From positions 1 to 64,000 of the forward strand of contig NZ_JACJPX010000032.1 in NCBI RefSeq assembly GCF_014696315.1: a DNA stretch of 64,000 nucleotides, read 5' to 3'. Positions 44,338 to 57,223 of this stretch are shown in pieces (the stretch's first letter is position 1; each line of letters starts with the position of its first letter). The notes beneath the pieces were generated by a model. The model saw only the letters and a list, made by a program, of their open reading frames with translations, was not told the origin of the DNA and did not search any database. The position numbers and the translations under genes are program-made. Source of the DNA: Calothrix membranacea FACHB-236 (GTDB lineage Bacteria; Cyanobacteriota; Cyanobacteriia; Cyanobacteriales; Nostocaceae).

Positions 44338-45000
44338 TTACTGCTGGATTTGTTCGCGCAATATTTTACGGAAAGCGCGCTTAGTTTGGGGTTCTCCCTG
44401 AGTTTTACATTGTGCTAAAAAATCATACACCATTGACTTAGTTAATATCGGAAATGTCGCGCTAGTTGCTGATTCTTCATACTCACCTTGCGTCAACAAA
44501 TAAATAGTTAATTTGCTACCGTTATAACGCCAAAATTCAGGAACCTTCATTTCCTGATAAAGTTGTTTTTTATTGATATCTGTATGAGTAATATCTACTT
44601 CTAAAATCAAATCTGGAGGCGGATCTACTGCTAAATCTACTGTTTTACCTCTGACAGCAGGTTCATTTTGAATGTAATAACATCTATCAGGTTCTGGGCT
44701 AGATTTGAGCCTGGGAATCTTGAGAGTAGTTGAACCCATACTCTTCAGATTCAAATAGAGTTCTTCTGCTAGTAATTCAATCAATTGTCCGATTAAACTG
44801 TTAGCACTTTCATGTTCTTCTAAAGGAGTCATAATCTCCAACATACCCTGGTAATATGTAAGTCTGGCGGCTCGATTATTACCTAAAGCTTCAAGAATCT
44901 GCTCATAGGCATCCCAACTGATATTATTCAAAGTGACACGCTTTTCTGCAAGTGGTTTTTCTTTAGGAGTGATGTTTATTGCTTCATTGGTAGTAACCAT
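44338..45000 (-). CDS. Uma2 family endonuclease-like protein
   Basis: 220 residues of the Uma2 (DUF820) family, restriction-endonuclease-fold proteins that are greatly expanded in cyanobacteria. A PD-(D/E)xK-type core is visible: ESANSLIGQLIELLAEEL, DLAVDPPPDLILEVDITHTD with the acidic residues, then NKKQLYQEMKVPEFWRYNG. The product starts MVTTNEAINITPKEKPLAEK and has no partner gene nearby. Biological role and substrate are unsettled for the whole family. It converges with the DUF5009 gene, with six bases between stops. Confidence 0.9.
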   Translation of the reverse strand: MVTTNEAINITPKEKPLAEKRVTLNNISWDAYEQILEALGNNRAARLTYYQGMLEIMTPLEEHESANSLIGQLIELLAEELYLNLKSMGSTTLKIPRLKSSPEPDRCYYIQNEPAVRGKTVDLAVDPPPDLILEVDITHTDINKKQLYQEMKVPEFWRYNGSKLTIYLLTQGEYEESATSATFPILTKSMVYDFLAQCKTQGEPQTKRAFRKILREQIQQ

Positions 45001-45073
45001 GTAAATCTCCTAATTTGGTGAATTGGTAATTGGTAATTGGTAATTATGAAAATCTATCTAAATATAAATTTGT

Positions 45074-45224
45074 GTAGGGTGTGTTGTCGCGTAGCGCAAC
45101 GCACCGCCAACAATCTAATACCATTCAAAATCCAGATATGACGAGGGTTTGGGGATGTGTATCTGTCGCGTTCTCGTTTGAAATTGGGATGAGGTGCGTT
45201 AGCCTACGGCGTAACACACCCTAC
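45074..45224. repeat. Inverted repeat with GTAGGGTGTGTT ends
   Basis: GTAGGGTGTGTTGTCGCGTAG on the left and ACGGCGTAACACACCCTAC on the right frame a 151-base segment with GCAACGCACC/GGTGCGTT inside. Single ends of the same family occur near 22852-22865, 48030-48043 and 60030-60054. Non-coding dispersed repeat. Confidence 0.6.
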
Positions 45225-45273
45225 GAATTTGTTTTCTCTAAAAGCAATACACACCTTAATTCAAATCTAACAA

Positions 45274-46386
<1,113 letters not shown>

Positions 46387-46427
46387 TCAGCCCTCCTGTA
46401 TGCTGATCTGAGTTTACAGAAAGTTTG

Positions 46428-46570
46428 GGGAATGGGGAATGGGGACTGGGGAATGGGGATTGGGAGATGAGAGGGATGAGGGAGATGAGGGAGATGAGGG
46501 GGATGAGGGAGATGAGAGGGATGAGGGGGATAACTAATGACGAATGACAAATGACAAATGACAAATGACA
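46428..46570. repeat. Short tandem repeats (GGGGAATGGG, GATGAGGGA, AAATGAC)
   Basis: Three successive low-complexity arrays: GGGGAATG-type, then GATGAGGGA/GAGGGGGAT units, then ATGACAA units. They fill the first part of the divergent spacer between the glutathione-dependent dehydrogenase and avtA. The remaining spacer up to 46739 shows nothing else. Confidence 0.85.
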
Positions 46571-46739
46571 AACACAAAAAAATTATAAAAATATTGTGAC
46601 TTTGTTAAAATGTCATTCTCTAGTTAGATTAATTAAAGGTGGAAATAGCTGTTGGAGCAACAGCGTAAAATTTGTGATAGCAGCAATCCCCTCATAAGAA
46701 TTTGTCACTTTCTCAATAAATCTATTTTCTTTACAGCCT

Positions 46740-48023
46740 ATGAATCCTGCCCTTACTAAAATTGGCGCTCAAATGTCCAACCTGACTGGCGTTCGCGCAA
46801 TTATGAAAGATATTGTGGAAACGTTAAAAGCTAATGCAGGGCAGGAATTAATTAATTTGAGTGCGGGTAATCCGTTGATTTTGCCCGCAGTAGAGCGATT
46901 ATGGCGCGATTGTACAGCAGATTTACTCGCTAGCTCAGAATATGGTGAAGTGGTTTGCCGATATGGTTCCAGCCAAGGTTATGCACCATTAATTGAAGCG
47001 ATCGCCAATGATTTTAATCGCCGCTATGGGTTAAAGTTAAGCGATCGCAATATTTTAATTACTCCTGGTAGCCAAACTCTCTATTTTTACGCTGCTAATG
47101 CTTTTGGTGGTTACACTACTACTGGTGAACTCAAGCAGATTGTCTTACCTCTCAGCCCCGACTACACCGGTTACGGTGGAATTTGCTTGGTTCCAGAAGC
47201 TTTAATTGCTTATAAGCCAACTTTAGATATTGATGAGTCTGCACACAGATTTAAATATCGTCCTGATTTTAGCCAGCTATCAATTTCCGAAAGTACGGGT
47301 TGCGTGATTTTCTCTCGTCCTTGTAATCCTACAGGGAATGTACTCACTGATGAGGAAGTGAGAAAAATTGCTGCCCTCGCTGCACCTTACGATGTGCCAG
47401 TATTCATTGACTCTGCTTATGCGCCGCCTTTCCCAGCGCTGAATTTTACAGATATGTCCTTGATATTTGAGGAAAATATCATTCATTGCACCAGCTTATC
47501 TAAGGCGGGTTTACCTGGGGAAAGAATTGGAATTGCAATTGGTAATGAAAGGACTATTCAAGTTTTAGAGTCATTCCAAACAAATGCTAGCTTGCATTCT
47601 TCGCGTTATGGACAAGCGATCGCAGCCCGTGCTATTAATTCAGGTGCGTTAGCTGAAATAGCCGAACAAGTGATCCGCCCGTTCTATCAAAACAAGTTCA
47701 GCGTATTAGAAAATACATTAGATGCATCAATGCCCAAGGATTTACCTTGGTTCCTGCATCGTGGTGAAGGAGCTATCTTTGCTTGGCTGTGGTTAAAGGA
47801 TTTACCAATTAGCGATTGGGAATTTTACCAAGAATTGAAAAAAGTAGGTGTCATTGTTGTCCCTGGTAGTACTTTCTTCCCTGGCTTAAAAGAAGAGTGG
47901 CCTCACAAGCAGCAATGTCTCCGTATCAGCCTCACAGGTAGCGATGAGGAATTAGTAACTGGAATGAGACGGCTGGCGAAGGTAGCAGAACAAGCCTATC
48001 AAGGCGCGGCTGTAAGTGCTTAA
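46740..48023 (+). CDS. avtA: Valine--pyruvate transaminase
   Basis: PLP-dependent class I/II aminotransferase that exchanges amino groups between valine and pyruvate/alanine. 427 residues, as expected. The AvtA pattern is clear: NPALTKIGAQMSNLTGVRAI, INLSAGNPLILPAVE, ITPGSQTLYFYAANAFGG. The PLP Lys lies in TSLSKAGLPGERIG and the phosphate-binding Arg and C-terminal carboxylate Arg in QCLRISLTGS. Soluble, with no signal peptide. It is followed by a GTGTGTT repeat end and then rimM on the same strand. Confidence 0.92.
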   Translation: MNPALTKIGAQMSNLTGVRAIMKDIVETLKANAGQELINLSAGNPLILPAVERLWRDCTADLLASSEYGEVVCRYGSSQGYAPLIEAIANDFNRRYGLKLSDRNILITPGSQTLYFYAANAFGGYTTTGELKQIVLPLSPDYTGYGGICLVPEALIAYKPTLDIDESAHRFKYRPDFSQLSISESTGCVIFSRPCNPTGNVLTDEEVRKIAALAAPYDVPVFIDSAYAPPFPALNFTDMSLIFEENIIHCTSLSKAGLPGERIGIAIGNERTIQVLESFQTNASLHSSRYGQAIAARAINSGALAEIAEQVIRPFYQNKFSVLENTLDASMPKDLPWFLHRGEGAIFAWLWLKDLPISDWEFYQELKKVGVIVVPGSTFFPGLKEEWPHKQQCLRISLTGSDEELVTGMRRLAKVAEQAYQGAAVSA

Positions 48024-48110
48024 ACTGAGTAGGGTGTGTTATGCCGCAGGCTAACGCACCATCCAAGACTTTTTGTTTTTTAGGACGATTGTCCATAACT
48101 GAATTAAATA

Positions 48111-48743
48111 GTGAGAATGAACCGCGCTGGCGCAAAGAACACGAAGGAAGAAAGGAAAAAAGTTACCAATCAAAAATCCAAAATCCAAAATCCAAAATTG
48201 GATGATTGGCTGGAGATTGGGAAGATTGTTGCACCTCAAGGTTTAGCTGGAGAGATGCGGGTGTATCCCAATACCGACTTTCCTGAACGGTTTGAGGTAC
48301 CAGGAAAACGCTGGATATTGCGTCCTGGTGATATGGAACCGCAACCAATAGAATTAGTAGCTGGGCGTTACATCGAAGGAAAAAATTTGTATGTGATCAA
48401 ATTAGCTGGTGTGGAAAATCGCAACCAAGTAGAGGAATTGCGTGGTTGTAAGATTATGGTGCCAGAAAGCGATCGCCCACAATTGGCTGAAGATGAGTTT
48501 TATGTTCCCGATTTGCTTGGCTTAGAAGTGTTTTTGCAAGCATCGGGTGAACTGGTAGGTAAAGTTGTCGATATCATTCCGGCGGGTAATGATTTATTAG
48601 AAGTAGAGTTAGATCCGACATTTGCACCTGATAAAAAACAAAACACTGTTTTAATTCCCTTTGTGGAAGCGATCGCACCTGTTGTAGATTTACCAGCGCG
48701 CAGAATAGAAATTACACCCCCGCCTGGGTTATTGGAAATCTAA
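48111..48743 (+). CDS. rimM: Ribosome maturation factor RimM
   Basis: Assists maturation of the 30S subunit head by binding ribosomal protein S19. The family core begins near residue 32 ([20 protein letters not shown]) and includes LKLAGV-like [18 protein letters not shown] and the PRC-barrel [25 protein letters not shown] and ending [14 protein letters not shown]. The reading frame starts with GTG at 48111 or ATG at 48117. Its first 30 residues ([20 protein letters not shown]) come from ATCCAAA-type heptamer repeats at about 48164-48199 in the DNA. The true start could be the GTG/ATG pair, since no ATG or GTG lies between the repeat and the core. Confidence 0.92.
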   Translation: MRMNRAGAKNTKEERKKVTNQKSKIQNPKLDDWLEIGKIVAPQGLAGEMRVYPNTDFPERFEVPGKRWILRPGDMEPQPIELVAGRYIEGKNLYVIKLAGVENRNQVEELRGCKIMVPESDRPQLAEDEFYVPDLLGLEVFLQASGELVGKVVDIIPAGNDLLEVELDPTFAPDKKQNTVLIPFVEAIAPVVDLPARRIEITPPPGLLEI

Positions 48744-48865
48744 AAATAATTAATTCGTAATTTGTAATTCGTAATAATTCAAAATTTTGACTTTTGACTT
48801 TTGACTTCCTCCCAGCGGTGCGGTGCTAGAATCCAAGCAGCGTTAGATATGGCTTCCTTCAGCTT

Positions 48866-49585
48866 ATGGTTGCTCACGCCGAATCATTAACCCAAACAGA
48901 AGTCATCTACCCGGATAGTGACGGACAGCCAATGGCAAATAATACTGAACAGTTTCGCTGGATTTTGGTGATCCAGCAGAATTTAGATTGGTTGTACGCT
49001 AACGATCCAAATATATTTGTGGCGGGAGATTTATTTTGGTATCCCGTTGAAGGACGCAATACTATTTTTAATGCACCAGATGTGATGGTGGTGTTTGGTA
49101 GACCAAAAGGTAAACGCGGTTCTTATCAGCAATGGAATGAATCAGGAATTGCACCCCAGGTAGTGTTTGAAATTCTGTCTTTTAGCAATTCTCAAGATGA
49201 GATGGATCGAAAACTTCTCTTTTACGATCGCTACGGTGTAGAAGAGTATTACATTTACAATCCTGAGAAAAATCAGTTACGAGGTTGGCTGCGGGGTGAA
49301 GTTGGGTTAGATATTATTCCTGCGATCGCAAATTGGCTGAGTCCGAGGTTAGGAATCCGCTTTGATTTTTCTGGCGATGAGTTACAGATTTATCGTCCTG
49401 ATGATACAAAGTTTTTCTCTTATATAGAAATTTGCCAATTACTAGAACAAGAACAACAACGCACTGAACAAGAACGACAACGTGCTGAACAAGCAGAAGC
49501 CGCATTAGAAGCAGAAAAAAGGCGATCGCAAATCTTAGCTGAAAGGTTGCAACAAATGGGAGTTAACCCAGAAGACTTGATTTAA
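48866..49585 (+). CDS. Uma2 family endonuclease-like protein with coiled-coil tail
   Basis: 239 residues. The Uma2 core runs from about residue 25 to 190: IFVAGDLFWYPVEGRNTIFN, APDVMVVFGRPKGKRGSYQQ, PQVVFEILSFSNSQDEMDRK with an acidic residue and Lys positions of the PD-(D/E)xK fold, then YGVEEYYIYNPEKNQLRGWL. The C-terminal 45 residues are a charged coiled coil (QQRTEQERQRAEQAEAALEA), common in one subclass of cyanobacterial Uma2 proteins and probably used for oligomerisation. It shares only the family fold with the gene at 44338-45000. Start ATG 48866. Confidence 0.9.
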   Translation: MVAHAESLTQTEVIYPDSDGQPMANNTEQFRWILVIQQNLDWLYANDPNIFVAGDLFWYPVEGRNTIFNAPDVMVVFGRPKGKRGSYQQWNESGIAPQVVFEILSFSNSQDEMDRKLLFYDRYGVEEYYIYNPEKNQLRGWLRGEVGLDIIPAIANWLSPRLGIRFDFSGDELQIYRPDDTKFFSYIEICQLLEQEQQRTEQERQRAEQAEAALEAEKRRSQILAERLQQMGVNPEDLI

Positions 49586-50448
49586 AAATTACGTCATAGT
49601 TATGAACAAGAATAATTCGTATTAAGGGATTAAGAGTTTTATCCCTAATTTATCATTACTATTAACGCTTGCACATTTTATAAATTTTCTTAGATGTACT
49701 GTGACGATAACGCCTAAGTCTGAACGTGCCAGATGTTGCTTAAGAAATCACAAAAACTTTATATATTTGGCATACTTACCGTTCCTATTTATGTAATTTA
49801 AATATGCAAAGGCTTGTTGGCATTCTGCCAAAAGCAAGATTTCAAGATTAGCAATATCAAGTAATATTTTCGGCTAAGCAATTGAACAGAGGTAAGCTAA
49901 TCGTCATTTAAATTGCATCATTTTCATGCTGGTAAACGCTGCAAACCCTCTCCCTTGCACTCCTTTGGATTCGCCAGTCGCTCATGGGGGAAACCCCCAA
50001 GACCGCGCTGGCTCACCTACTCCCTGCCCCCCTGCAGCCTCAATGTGCTTTCTTAATATGCTTAACAGCTTAATATTTTTGATCCCCGTTAATATTTTGT
50101 TTTTTTATCTACTAATGCCATCAAAAACAGTAATAAATGTCTCTTAAAACACTAATTCATAATGTTTTAAGCTTTTAAATCAAACATTAATTTAATTTTA
50201 AATTTAGCTTAAAAATATTTAGGTAACCTGCTAAATTTGTTACCCTGGCAAAGGATTCTTCATTTGTATTTCTTCAGATTAATTTTAGATTTGAGCAAAT
50301 AACTGTATGTGACAGCGATTACTTGCAACTTTCCAGATAAATACTGGAAAACTTCGTCATGAGTAAGATGACACTCTACCTTTAGACAAGTAAACTTGCA
50401 TACTGACTGAATGAATTCGTCAACATCCTCATGTAAATGGAGTTTGAT
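49586..50448. other. Spacer upstream of the phosphoketolase gene
   Basis: About 860 bases. A CATGGGGGAAACCCCCAAG hairpin repeat of a kind common in Nostocales lies near 49984-50002, surrounded by GCCAGTCGC/GCGCTGGC (a further pairing). The open frame at 49926-50147 crosses this repeat and is unlikely to be a gene. The region near 50300-50350 carries the candidate regulatory repeat listed separately. Nothing else recognised. Confidence 0.45.
50330..50350 (+). promoter_or_regulatory. Inverted repeat TTTCCAG-N7-CTGGAAA upstream of xfp
   Basis: A perfect 7-bp inverted repeat 99 bases before the likely phosphoketolase start. Eight bases upstream, GTG-N8-TAC (50309-50322) resembles a degenerate NtcA box (consensus GTA-N8-TAC). 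Either could regulate xfp; both are short enough to be chance. Confidence 0.25.
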
Positions 50449-52830
50449 ATGACTTTAGCAAGTCCGATTCAATCCAAGCCTTTAACGGATGAAGAATTGC
50501 GGAAGATTAACGCCTACTGGCGCGCCGCTAATTATCTTTCAGTAGGACAAATATATCTTCTGGACAATCCGCTGCTAAGAGAACCACTGAAGCTAGAACA
50601 TGTCAAACCCAGACTGTTGGGTCACTGGGGAACAACACCGGGACTAAACTTTATTTACGTTCATCTCAATCGCGCGATCGCAAAATACGACCTCAACACA
50701 ATCTACATTGCTGGCCCTGGTCATGGTGGCCCTGGATTGGTTGCTAATACTTACCTAGAAGGCACTTACAGCAAGTTCTACCCGAATATATCCCAAGATG
50801 CAGAAGGGATGAAGCGGCTATTCAAACAATTCTCCTTCCCCGGTGGTATTCCTAGCCACGTTGCACCAGAAACCCCAGGTTCAATTCACGAAGGTGGGGA
50901 ATTAGGCTATGCTTTATCTCATGCCTACGGTGCAGCTTTTGACAATCCCGATTTGTTAGTCGCTTGTGTAATTGGTGACGGAGAAGCCGAAACCGCAGCC
51001 TTAGCAGCTAGTTGGCACTCGAATAAGTTTCTCAACCCTGTTCATGATGGTGCTGTATTGCCGATTCTGCACCTGAATGGCTATAAAATTGCCAACCCCA
51101 CATTACTATCACGGTTAAGTCACGAAGAAATCGAGAACCTATTTTTGGGCTATGGCTATAAGCCTTATTTTGTCGAAGGTTCCGACCCAGCAACCGTGCA
51201 TCAGTTATTTGCCGCTACGCTGGATACAATAGTCACGGAAATTCAAAGTATTCAAAGAGAAGCCCGCGTACATGGTTTTAAAGACCGTCCGCAGTGGCCC
51301 ATGATTATTTTAAGAACACCCAAAGGCTGGACAGGCCCGAAAGAGGTAGACGGGAAAAAGACTGAAGGTTTTTGGCGATCGCATCAAGTTCCTTTTGGGG
51401 AAATCGCCAAAAAGCCAGAACACCTGAGGTTACTCGAAGACTGGATGAAGAGTTACAAACCTGAAGAACTCTTCGACGCTAACGGTAGCTTAATTCCCGA
51501 ACTAGCAGAACTAGCACCTAAGGGACATCGGCGCATGGGTGACAATCCCCACGCTAACGGCGGTATATTACTGCGTGACCTCAAGTTACCCGATTTTGAA
51601 AACTACGCGGTTGATGTTCCGCAACCAGGAAAAGTCATTGGTGAAGCCACCAAAGTCACAGGTAAATTCCTGCGCGATGTCATCAAACTAAACGAGGAAA
51701 GCCGCAATTTCCGCATTGTTGGGCCAGATGAAACCCAATCAAATCGCCTAGATGCGGTATTTGAAGTTACAGACCGGACATGGATTGCTAAAACTCTCCC
51801 AGAAGACGAACACCTCTCCCCTGATGGGCGGGTGATGGAAATTCTCAGTGAAACTACTTGCCAAGGATGGTTAGAAGGCTACTTACTTACAGGTCGTCAT
51901 GGATTTTTCTCCTGCTATGAAGCCTTTATTCACATCATTGATTCCATGTTCAACCAACACGCCAAGTGGCTCAAAACTACTCGTCACATCCCTTGGCGCA
52001 GACCCGTTGCATCCCTTAATTACCTGCTAACATCCCACGTTTGGCGACAAGACCATAACGGTTTCTCTCACCAAGACCCTGGTTTTATCGACCATGTAAT
52101 TAACAAAAAATCAGAGATAATTCGCGTTTATCTTCCCCCTGATGCTAATACTTTGTTGTCGGTAACAGACCATTGTCTGAGAAGCCGTAACTATGTCAAC
52201 GTCGTTGTTGCTGGTAAGCAGCCAGCCCTACAATATCTAGACATGGATGCAGCTATTAAACACTGCACCAAAGGTATTGGCATTTGGGAATGGGCCAGCA
52301 GCGATCAAAACAGCGAACCTGATGTAGTCATGGCTTGCGCTGGCGATGTTCCCACCTTAGAAACTTTGGCAGCTGTAGATATTTTACGCCAGCATTTCCC
52401 CGATTTAAAAGTCCGGGTAGTCAACGTAGTTGATTTAATGACACTACAGCCAAAAAGCGAACATCCCCACGGTTTAAACCCCAAAGATTTCGACACCATT
52501 TTCACCACCAACAAACCAGTAATCTTTGCTTTTCATGGCTATCCTTGGCTAATCCATCGCTTAACCTATCGCCATACAAACCACAACAACATCCACGTCC
52601 GCGGCTACAAAGAAGAAGGAACTACCACCACTCCCTTTGATATGGTTGTCCTCAACGATCTCGATCGCTTCCATTTAGTCATGGACGTAATCGATCGCGT
52701 ACCGCAGCTAGGATATAAGGCAGCTTACGTCAAGCAAATGTTACAAGATAAGCTCATTGAGCATAAACACTACATTGAACGCTACGGCGAAGATATGCCA
52801 GACATCCGCGATTGGCAATGGCCCTACTAA
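50449..52830 (+). CDS. xfp: Xylulose-5-phosphate/fructose-6-phosphate phosphoketolase
   Basis: TPP enzyme that splits xylulose-5-P (or fructose-6-P) with phosphate into acetyl-phosphate and a C3 (or C4) sugar phosphate, bypassing pyruvate decarboxylation. 793 residues from ATG 50449, which has GGAG six bases upstream; an in-frame ATG at 50437 adds four codons. Motifs: [40 protein letters not shown], the TPP signature [20 protein letters not shown] with [17 protein letters not shown], and the C-terminal [20 protein letters not shown]. It opens a plus-strand run with gap1, pyk and tal, which suggests joint control of sugar breakdown. Confidence 0.96.
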   Translation: MTLASPIQSKPLTDEELRKINAYWRAANYLSVGQIYLLDNPLLREPLKLEHVKPRLLGHWGTTPGLNFIYVHLNRAIAKYDLNTIYIAGPGHGGPGLVANTYLEGTYSKFYPNISQDAEGMKRLFKQFSFPGGIPSHVAPETPGSIHEGGELGYALSHAYGAAFDNPDLLVACVIGDGEAETAALAASWHSNKFLNPVHDGAVLPILHLNGYKIANPTLLSRLSHEEIENLFLGYGYKPYFVEGSDPATVHQLFAATLDTIVTEIQSIQREARVHGFKDRPQWPMIILRTPKGWTGPKEVDGKKTEGFWRSHQVPFGEIAKKPEHLRLLEDWMKSYKPEELFDANGSLIPELAELAPKGHRRMGDNPHANGGILLRDLKLPDFENYAVDVPQPGKVIGEATKVTGKFLRDVIKLNEESRNFRIVGPDETQSNRLDAVFEVTDRTWIAKTLPEDEHLSPDGRVMEILSETTCQGWLEGYLLTGRHGFFSCYEAFIHIIDSMFNQHAKWLKTTRHIPWRRPVASLNYLLTSHVWRQDHNGFSHQDPGFIDHVINKKSEIIRVYLPPDANTLLSVTDHCLRSRNYVNVVVAGKQPALQYLDMDAAIKHCTKGIGIWEWASSDQNSEPDVVMACAGDVPTLETLAAVDILRQHFPDLKVRVVNVVDLMTLQPKSEHPHGLNPKDFDTIFTTNKPVIFAFHGYPWLIHRLTYRHTNHNNIHVRGYKEEGTTTTPFDMVVLNDLDRFHLVMDVIDRVPQLGYKAAYVKQMLQDKLIEHKHYIERYGEDMPDIRDWQWPY

Positions 52831-52844
52831 ATTTCTAATAGGCA

Positions 52845-52930
52845 GGGGGGGATGAGGGGGATGAGGGGACAAGGGGACAAGGGGAAAAATTGCCATTACC
52901 CATTCCCCATTCCCCATTCCCCATTACCAA
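52845..52930. repeat. G-rich and CCCATT short tandem repeats between xfp and gap1
   Basis: GGGGGATGAG and GGGGACAA units, followed by CCATTCC units. Low-complexity spacer without a clear terminator, so transcription from xfp into gap1 is not excluded. Confidence 0.8.
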
Positions 52931-53049
52931 TGCCCAAAACCTTAAAAGATGCCAAGAAAATAGACTCTTAACAACTTTTGACTGTAACGATCAGCTAAGT
53001 CAGACCCAAACAATCCAAGCTGAATGCAGCGTTGAAGATAGGGTAATAG

Positions 53050-54117
<1,068 letters not shown>

Positions 54118-54361
54118 GGCATGGGGCATCGGGCATGGGGCATTGATAAATGGGTAATGGGTAAGTGGAATTTTTCCCCTTGTCCCCTTGTCCCCCCCTC
54201 ATCTCCCCCTGCTCCCTGCTCCCTGCCCCCCTGCCTCCCCAAATTCCCCCGACGCATAGCTTGACAACAAAAGAAAATAACAAGTACTTTTACGGGCATA
54301 AAAGTCATATGAAACACTTGCAATTTTGGATAGGTTAGCTATCTATGTTGTAGGTTCTGGG

Positions 54362-55828
54362 ATGAAACCCCAGGATATTCCTAAACACCCAATTTTTATG
54401 CGTCGAACCAAAATTATCTGTACTGTAGGGCCTGCTACATCTTCTCCTGAGCGCCTGGAAGCTTTGATTGATGCAGGGATGAATGTGGCACGGTTGAATT
54501 TTTCTCATGGGGCTTATGAAGCCCACGCTCAAACTGCTCACTACATCAGACAGATTAGTAGCAGACAGCACAAGTCGGTAGCAATTATGCAGGACTTGTG
54601 TGGCCCGAAAATCCGCTTGGGGACTTTACCACCAGAAGGACTAATGGTGGAAGCTGGTAGCGAAGTCACCTTTGTTTTACAGGAAAAGGGCGAGAATATT
54701 GACGAGTTACCTTTGCCATTGCCGACTTTGTTTGCAATGGTACGACCTGGTGAACCGATTTCTATTAATGACGGTCGTGTCAAGTTAGTTGTGAGCGATC
54801 GCGATGCCGATCGCATTCGAGCTTATGTGAAAATTGGCGGTTTAATTTCTACTCATAAGGGTGTAAACCTGCCACAAACTCGTTTACCCATGAGTTCCAT
54901 CACTGAAAAGGACTTGCAGGATTTGCGGTTTGGCATCCAGTTAGGTGTGGATTGGGTAGCAGTTTCTTTTGTGCAATCACCCCGAGATTTAGAACCAGCT
55001 CAACGGATGATTGAATCTGCTGGTGGCAAAATTCGAGTAATTGCCAAGATTGAACGCCCAGAAGCAGTTAAGGATTTTGACAGCATTCTCGAAGCCGCTG
55101 ACGCGATCATGATTGCCCGCGGTGACTTAGGGGTGGAAATGCCCATTCACGAAGTTCCCCTGATCCAAAAAGATATTATTCGCCGTTGTAATCAGGCGGG
55201 CAAACCTGTAATTACTGCCACCCAAATGCTGGAATCGATGATCAGTGCGCCCGATCCCACCCGTGCGGAAGCTACAGACGTTGCTAACTCTATCTGGGAT
55301 GGTACAGATGCTGTCATGCTTTCTGGGGAAACTGCTGTAGGTCAATATCCCATCGCCGCAGTGGAAATGATGCACAATATTGCCATTCGCACTGAACAGT
55401 CTTTGCATGAAGGCAGCAAACATTCTTGGTGTCGTGAAGCCGGGACTTTGAGTGTCACTGAATCTGTAGCAGAAGCAGTATGTCGAATTGCCTATGAAAC
55501 AGGCGCAAGGGCAATTCTTTGTAATACTTCTTCCGGGAGTACAGCGCAGTTAGTATCTAAATACCGCCCATCAACGCCAATTATTGCCCTCACCTCTGAA
55601 GAAGTTTCTTACCGTCAGCTAGCGCTTTCTTGGGGTGTAGAAGCTTTACTGATTCCCCCAGTCCACAGCGCCGAAGAAATGTTTTTGAATGTGGTCAACA
55701 GAGTCGTAGATATGGGTCTAGCTAAAGACGGCGATAAAGTTGTGATTACCTCCGGCGTACCAATTGGTAAATCAGGAACAACTAGTTTAATTAAAGTGCA
55801 TTCTATTGGACAGCCAATCTTGGCATAA
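54362..55828 (+). CDS. pyk: Pyruvate kinase
   Basis: Converts phosphoenolpyruvate and ADP to pyruvate and ATP, the last glycolytic step. From ATG 54362 the product has 488 residues; ATG 54398 (MRRTKIICTVGPATSSPERL), giving 476, is also likely because the family core starts there. A TTG at 54326 is a third option. Motifs: MNVARLNFSHG, MQDLCGPKIRLG, active-site Lys in RVIAKIERPEAV, the metal-site ARGDLGVEMP, and ITATQMLESMI. The C-terminal regulatory domain follows (ILCNTSSGSTAQLVSKYRPS). It lies 244 bases after gap1. Confidence 0.95.
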   Translation: MKPQDIPKHPIFMRRTKIICTVGPATSSPERLEALIDAGMNVARLNFSHGAYEAHAQTAHYIRQISSRQHKSVAIMQDLCGPKIRLGTLPPEGLMVEAGSEVTFVLQEKGENIDELPLPLPTLFAMVRPGEPISINDGRVKLVVSDRDADRIRAYVKIGGLISTHKGVNLPQTRLPMSSITEKDLQDLRFGIQLGVDWVAVSFVQSPRDLEPAQRMIESAGGKIRVIAKIERPEAVKDFDSILEAADAIMIARGDLGVEMPIHEVPLIQKDIIRRCNQAGKPVITATQMLESMISAPDPTRAEATDVANSIWDGTDAVMLSGETAVGQYPIAAVEMMHNIAIRTEQSLHEGSKHSWCREAGTLSVTESVAEAVCRIAYETGARAILCNTSSGSTAQLVSKYRPSTPIIALTSEEVSYRQLALSWGVEALLIPPVHSAEEMFLNVVNRVVDMGLAKDGDKVVITSGVPIGKSGTTSLIKVHSIGQPILA

Positions 55829-56044
55829 GGCATCTAGAATAGGGCCGAAGCTGAAGACGATCAGCATACTTGGGCAACAATTAAGAAAAGTTGCCAGAAT
55901 CAGAATAGAAGGAACAGCAACGAGTGTAAATAAGAGGGTAATCAATAAAGGCAATCCCGATACTATGCATGAACGAGGGAAGAGGCAAGGGGGCAGGGAG
56001 CAGGGGAGAAATAAATACTGACTCAGCACTCAGCATTCTTGTAC

Positions 56045-56064
56045 AGACGCGATTAATCGCGTCT
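56045..56064. repeat. 20-bp perfect palindrome AGACGCGATT/AATCGCGTCT
   Basis: Perfect palindrome between pyk and tal, of a dispersed type seen in Nostoc spacers (GAGACGCGATTAATCGCGTCTC). No T-run follows, so a terminator role is uncertain. The rest of the 302-base pyk-tal spacer contains nothing recognised except the GGGGGCAGGGAGCAGGG repeat near 55989-56006. Confidence 0.8.
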
Positions 56065-56130
56065 CTGCAACTCAGCACTTCATGCCTTTATGCAGTAAAT
56101 CCTAAATAAGCAAACAAAACGGAGCAATTT

Positions 56131-57138
56131 ATGTCTAAAAACCTACTCGAACAGTTACGCACTATGACTGTAGTGGTTGCGGATACAGGGGATATTCAAG
56201 CAATTGAAAAATTTAAACCCCAAGACGCAACTACCAATCCTTCGCTGATTACTGCTGCGGCACAAATGCCTGAGTATCAGGAAATTGTCGATCAAACTCT
56301 ACTCCAAGCTAAGAAAGATGCTGGCGCAGGTGCTAGCCAAGCGCAAATTGTCACCATTGCTTTTGACCGTTTGGCGGTAGCTTTTGGGCTGAAGATTTTA
56401 CAAATTATCCCTGGTCGAGTGTCTACAGAAGTAGATGCGCGGTTGTCCTTCGATACCGAAGCCACTGTTACCAAAGCTAGGGAATTAATTGCTCAATACA
56501 AAGCTGCGGGTGTTTCTCGCGATCGCGTTTTGATTAAAATTGCCACCACCTGGGAAGGTATCCGGGCTGCGGAAATCCTGGAAAAAGAAGGTATTCATTG
56601 TAACTTAACACTATTGTTTGGATTGCACCAAGCGATCGCTTGTGCGGAAGCTGGCGTTACCCTCATTTCTCCCTTCGTCGGTCGGATTCTCGACTGGTAC
56701 AAGAAGGATACTGGACGGGATAGTTATGCACCAGCAGAAGACCCAGGTGTATTATCAGTCACCAAGATTTACAACTACTACAAGAAATTCGGCTACAAAA
56801 CTGAAGTTATGGGAGCTAGCTTCCGTAACATTGGCGAAATCACTGAATTGGCTGGTAGCGATTTGCTTACTATTTCCCCATCATTGCTAGCTGAACTGCA
56901 AGCAACCATTGGCGAACTACCACGCAAACTCGACCCCGCTAATGCAGCCAGCTTGGAAATTGAAAAAATCTCCATCGACAAAGCCACCTTTGAAAAAATG
57001 CACGCTGCTGATCGCATGGCTACTGACAAACTAGCAGAAGGTATTCAAGGTTTCACCAAAGCTTTAGAAGACCTGGAAAAACTGTTAGCTGACAGACTCG
57101 CTACTTTAGAAGCTAAATCTGCAACTCCTGTAGCTTAG
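56131..57138 (+). CDS. tal: Transaldolase
   Basis: Transfers a dihydroxyacetone unit between sedoheptulose-7-P and glyceraldehyde-3-P in the pentose phosphate pathway. 335 residues, the TalB-like long form. Motifs: [39 protein letters not shown], Schiff-base Lys in [62 protein letters not shown] lies eight bases before ATG 56131. Last gene of the xfp-gap1-pyk-tal run; a terminator follows at 57184. Confidence 0.96.
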   Translation: MSKNLLEQLRTMTVVVADTGDIQAIEKFKPQDATTNPSLITAAAQMPEYQEIVDQTLLQAKKDAGAGASQAQIVTIAFDRLAVAFGLKILQIIPGRVSTEVDARLSFDTEATVTKARELIAQYKAAGVSRDRVLIKIATTWEGIRAAEILEKEGIHCNLTLLFGLHQAIACAEAGVTLISPFVGRILDWYKKDTGRDSYAPAEDPGVLSVTKIYNYYKKFGYKTEVMGASFRNIGEITELAGSDLLTISPSLLAELQATIGELPRKLDPANAASLEIEKISIDKATFEKMHAADRMATDKLAEGIQGFTKALEDLEKLLADRLATLEAKSATPVA

Positions 57139-57183
57139 AGATTCCCAATTAAAGGTATTTCGGAACTTAATAGTTGACTCTCA

Positions 57184-57210
57184 AACCCGGTTTAAAAAGC
57201 CGGGTTTTTT
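57184..57210 (+). terminator. Rho-independent terminator after tal
   Basis: AACCCGG (57184-57190) pairs with CCGGGTT (57200-57206) across TTTAAAAAG, followed by TTTT. It begins 46 bases after the tal stop and ends the plus-strand sugar-catabolism run; it also separates it from the converging DUF6887 gene. Confidence 0.9.
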
Positions 57211-57223
57211 ATTAATTACGGAG

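Noticed and set aside
49926-50147. 73-codon open frame, hydrophobic C-terminus
   Set aside because: Its first half is the dispersed GGGGGAAACCCCC hairpin repeat. The hydrophobic end (from about 50043) could be a tiny membrane peptide, but it has no ribosome-binding site and is very AT-rich, as expected by chance.
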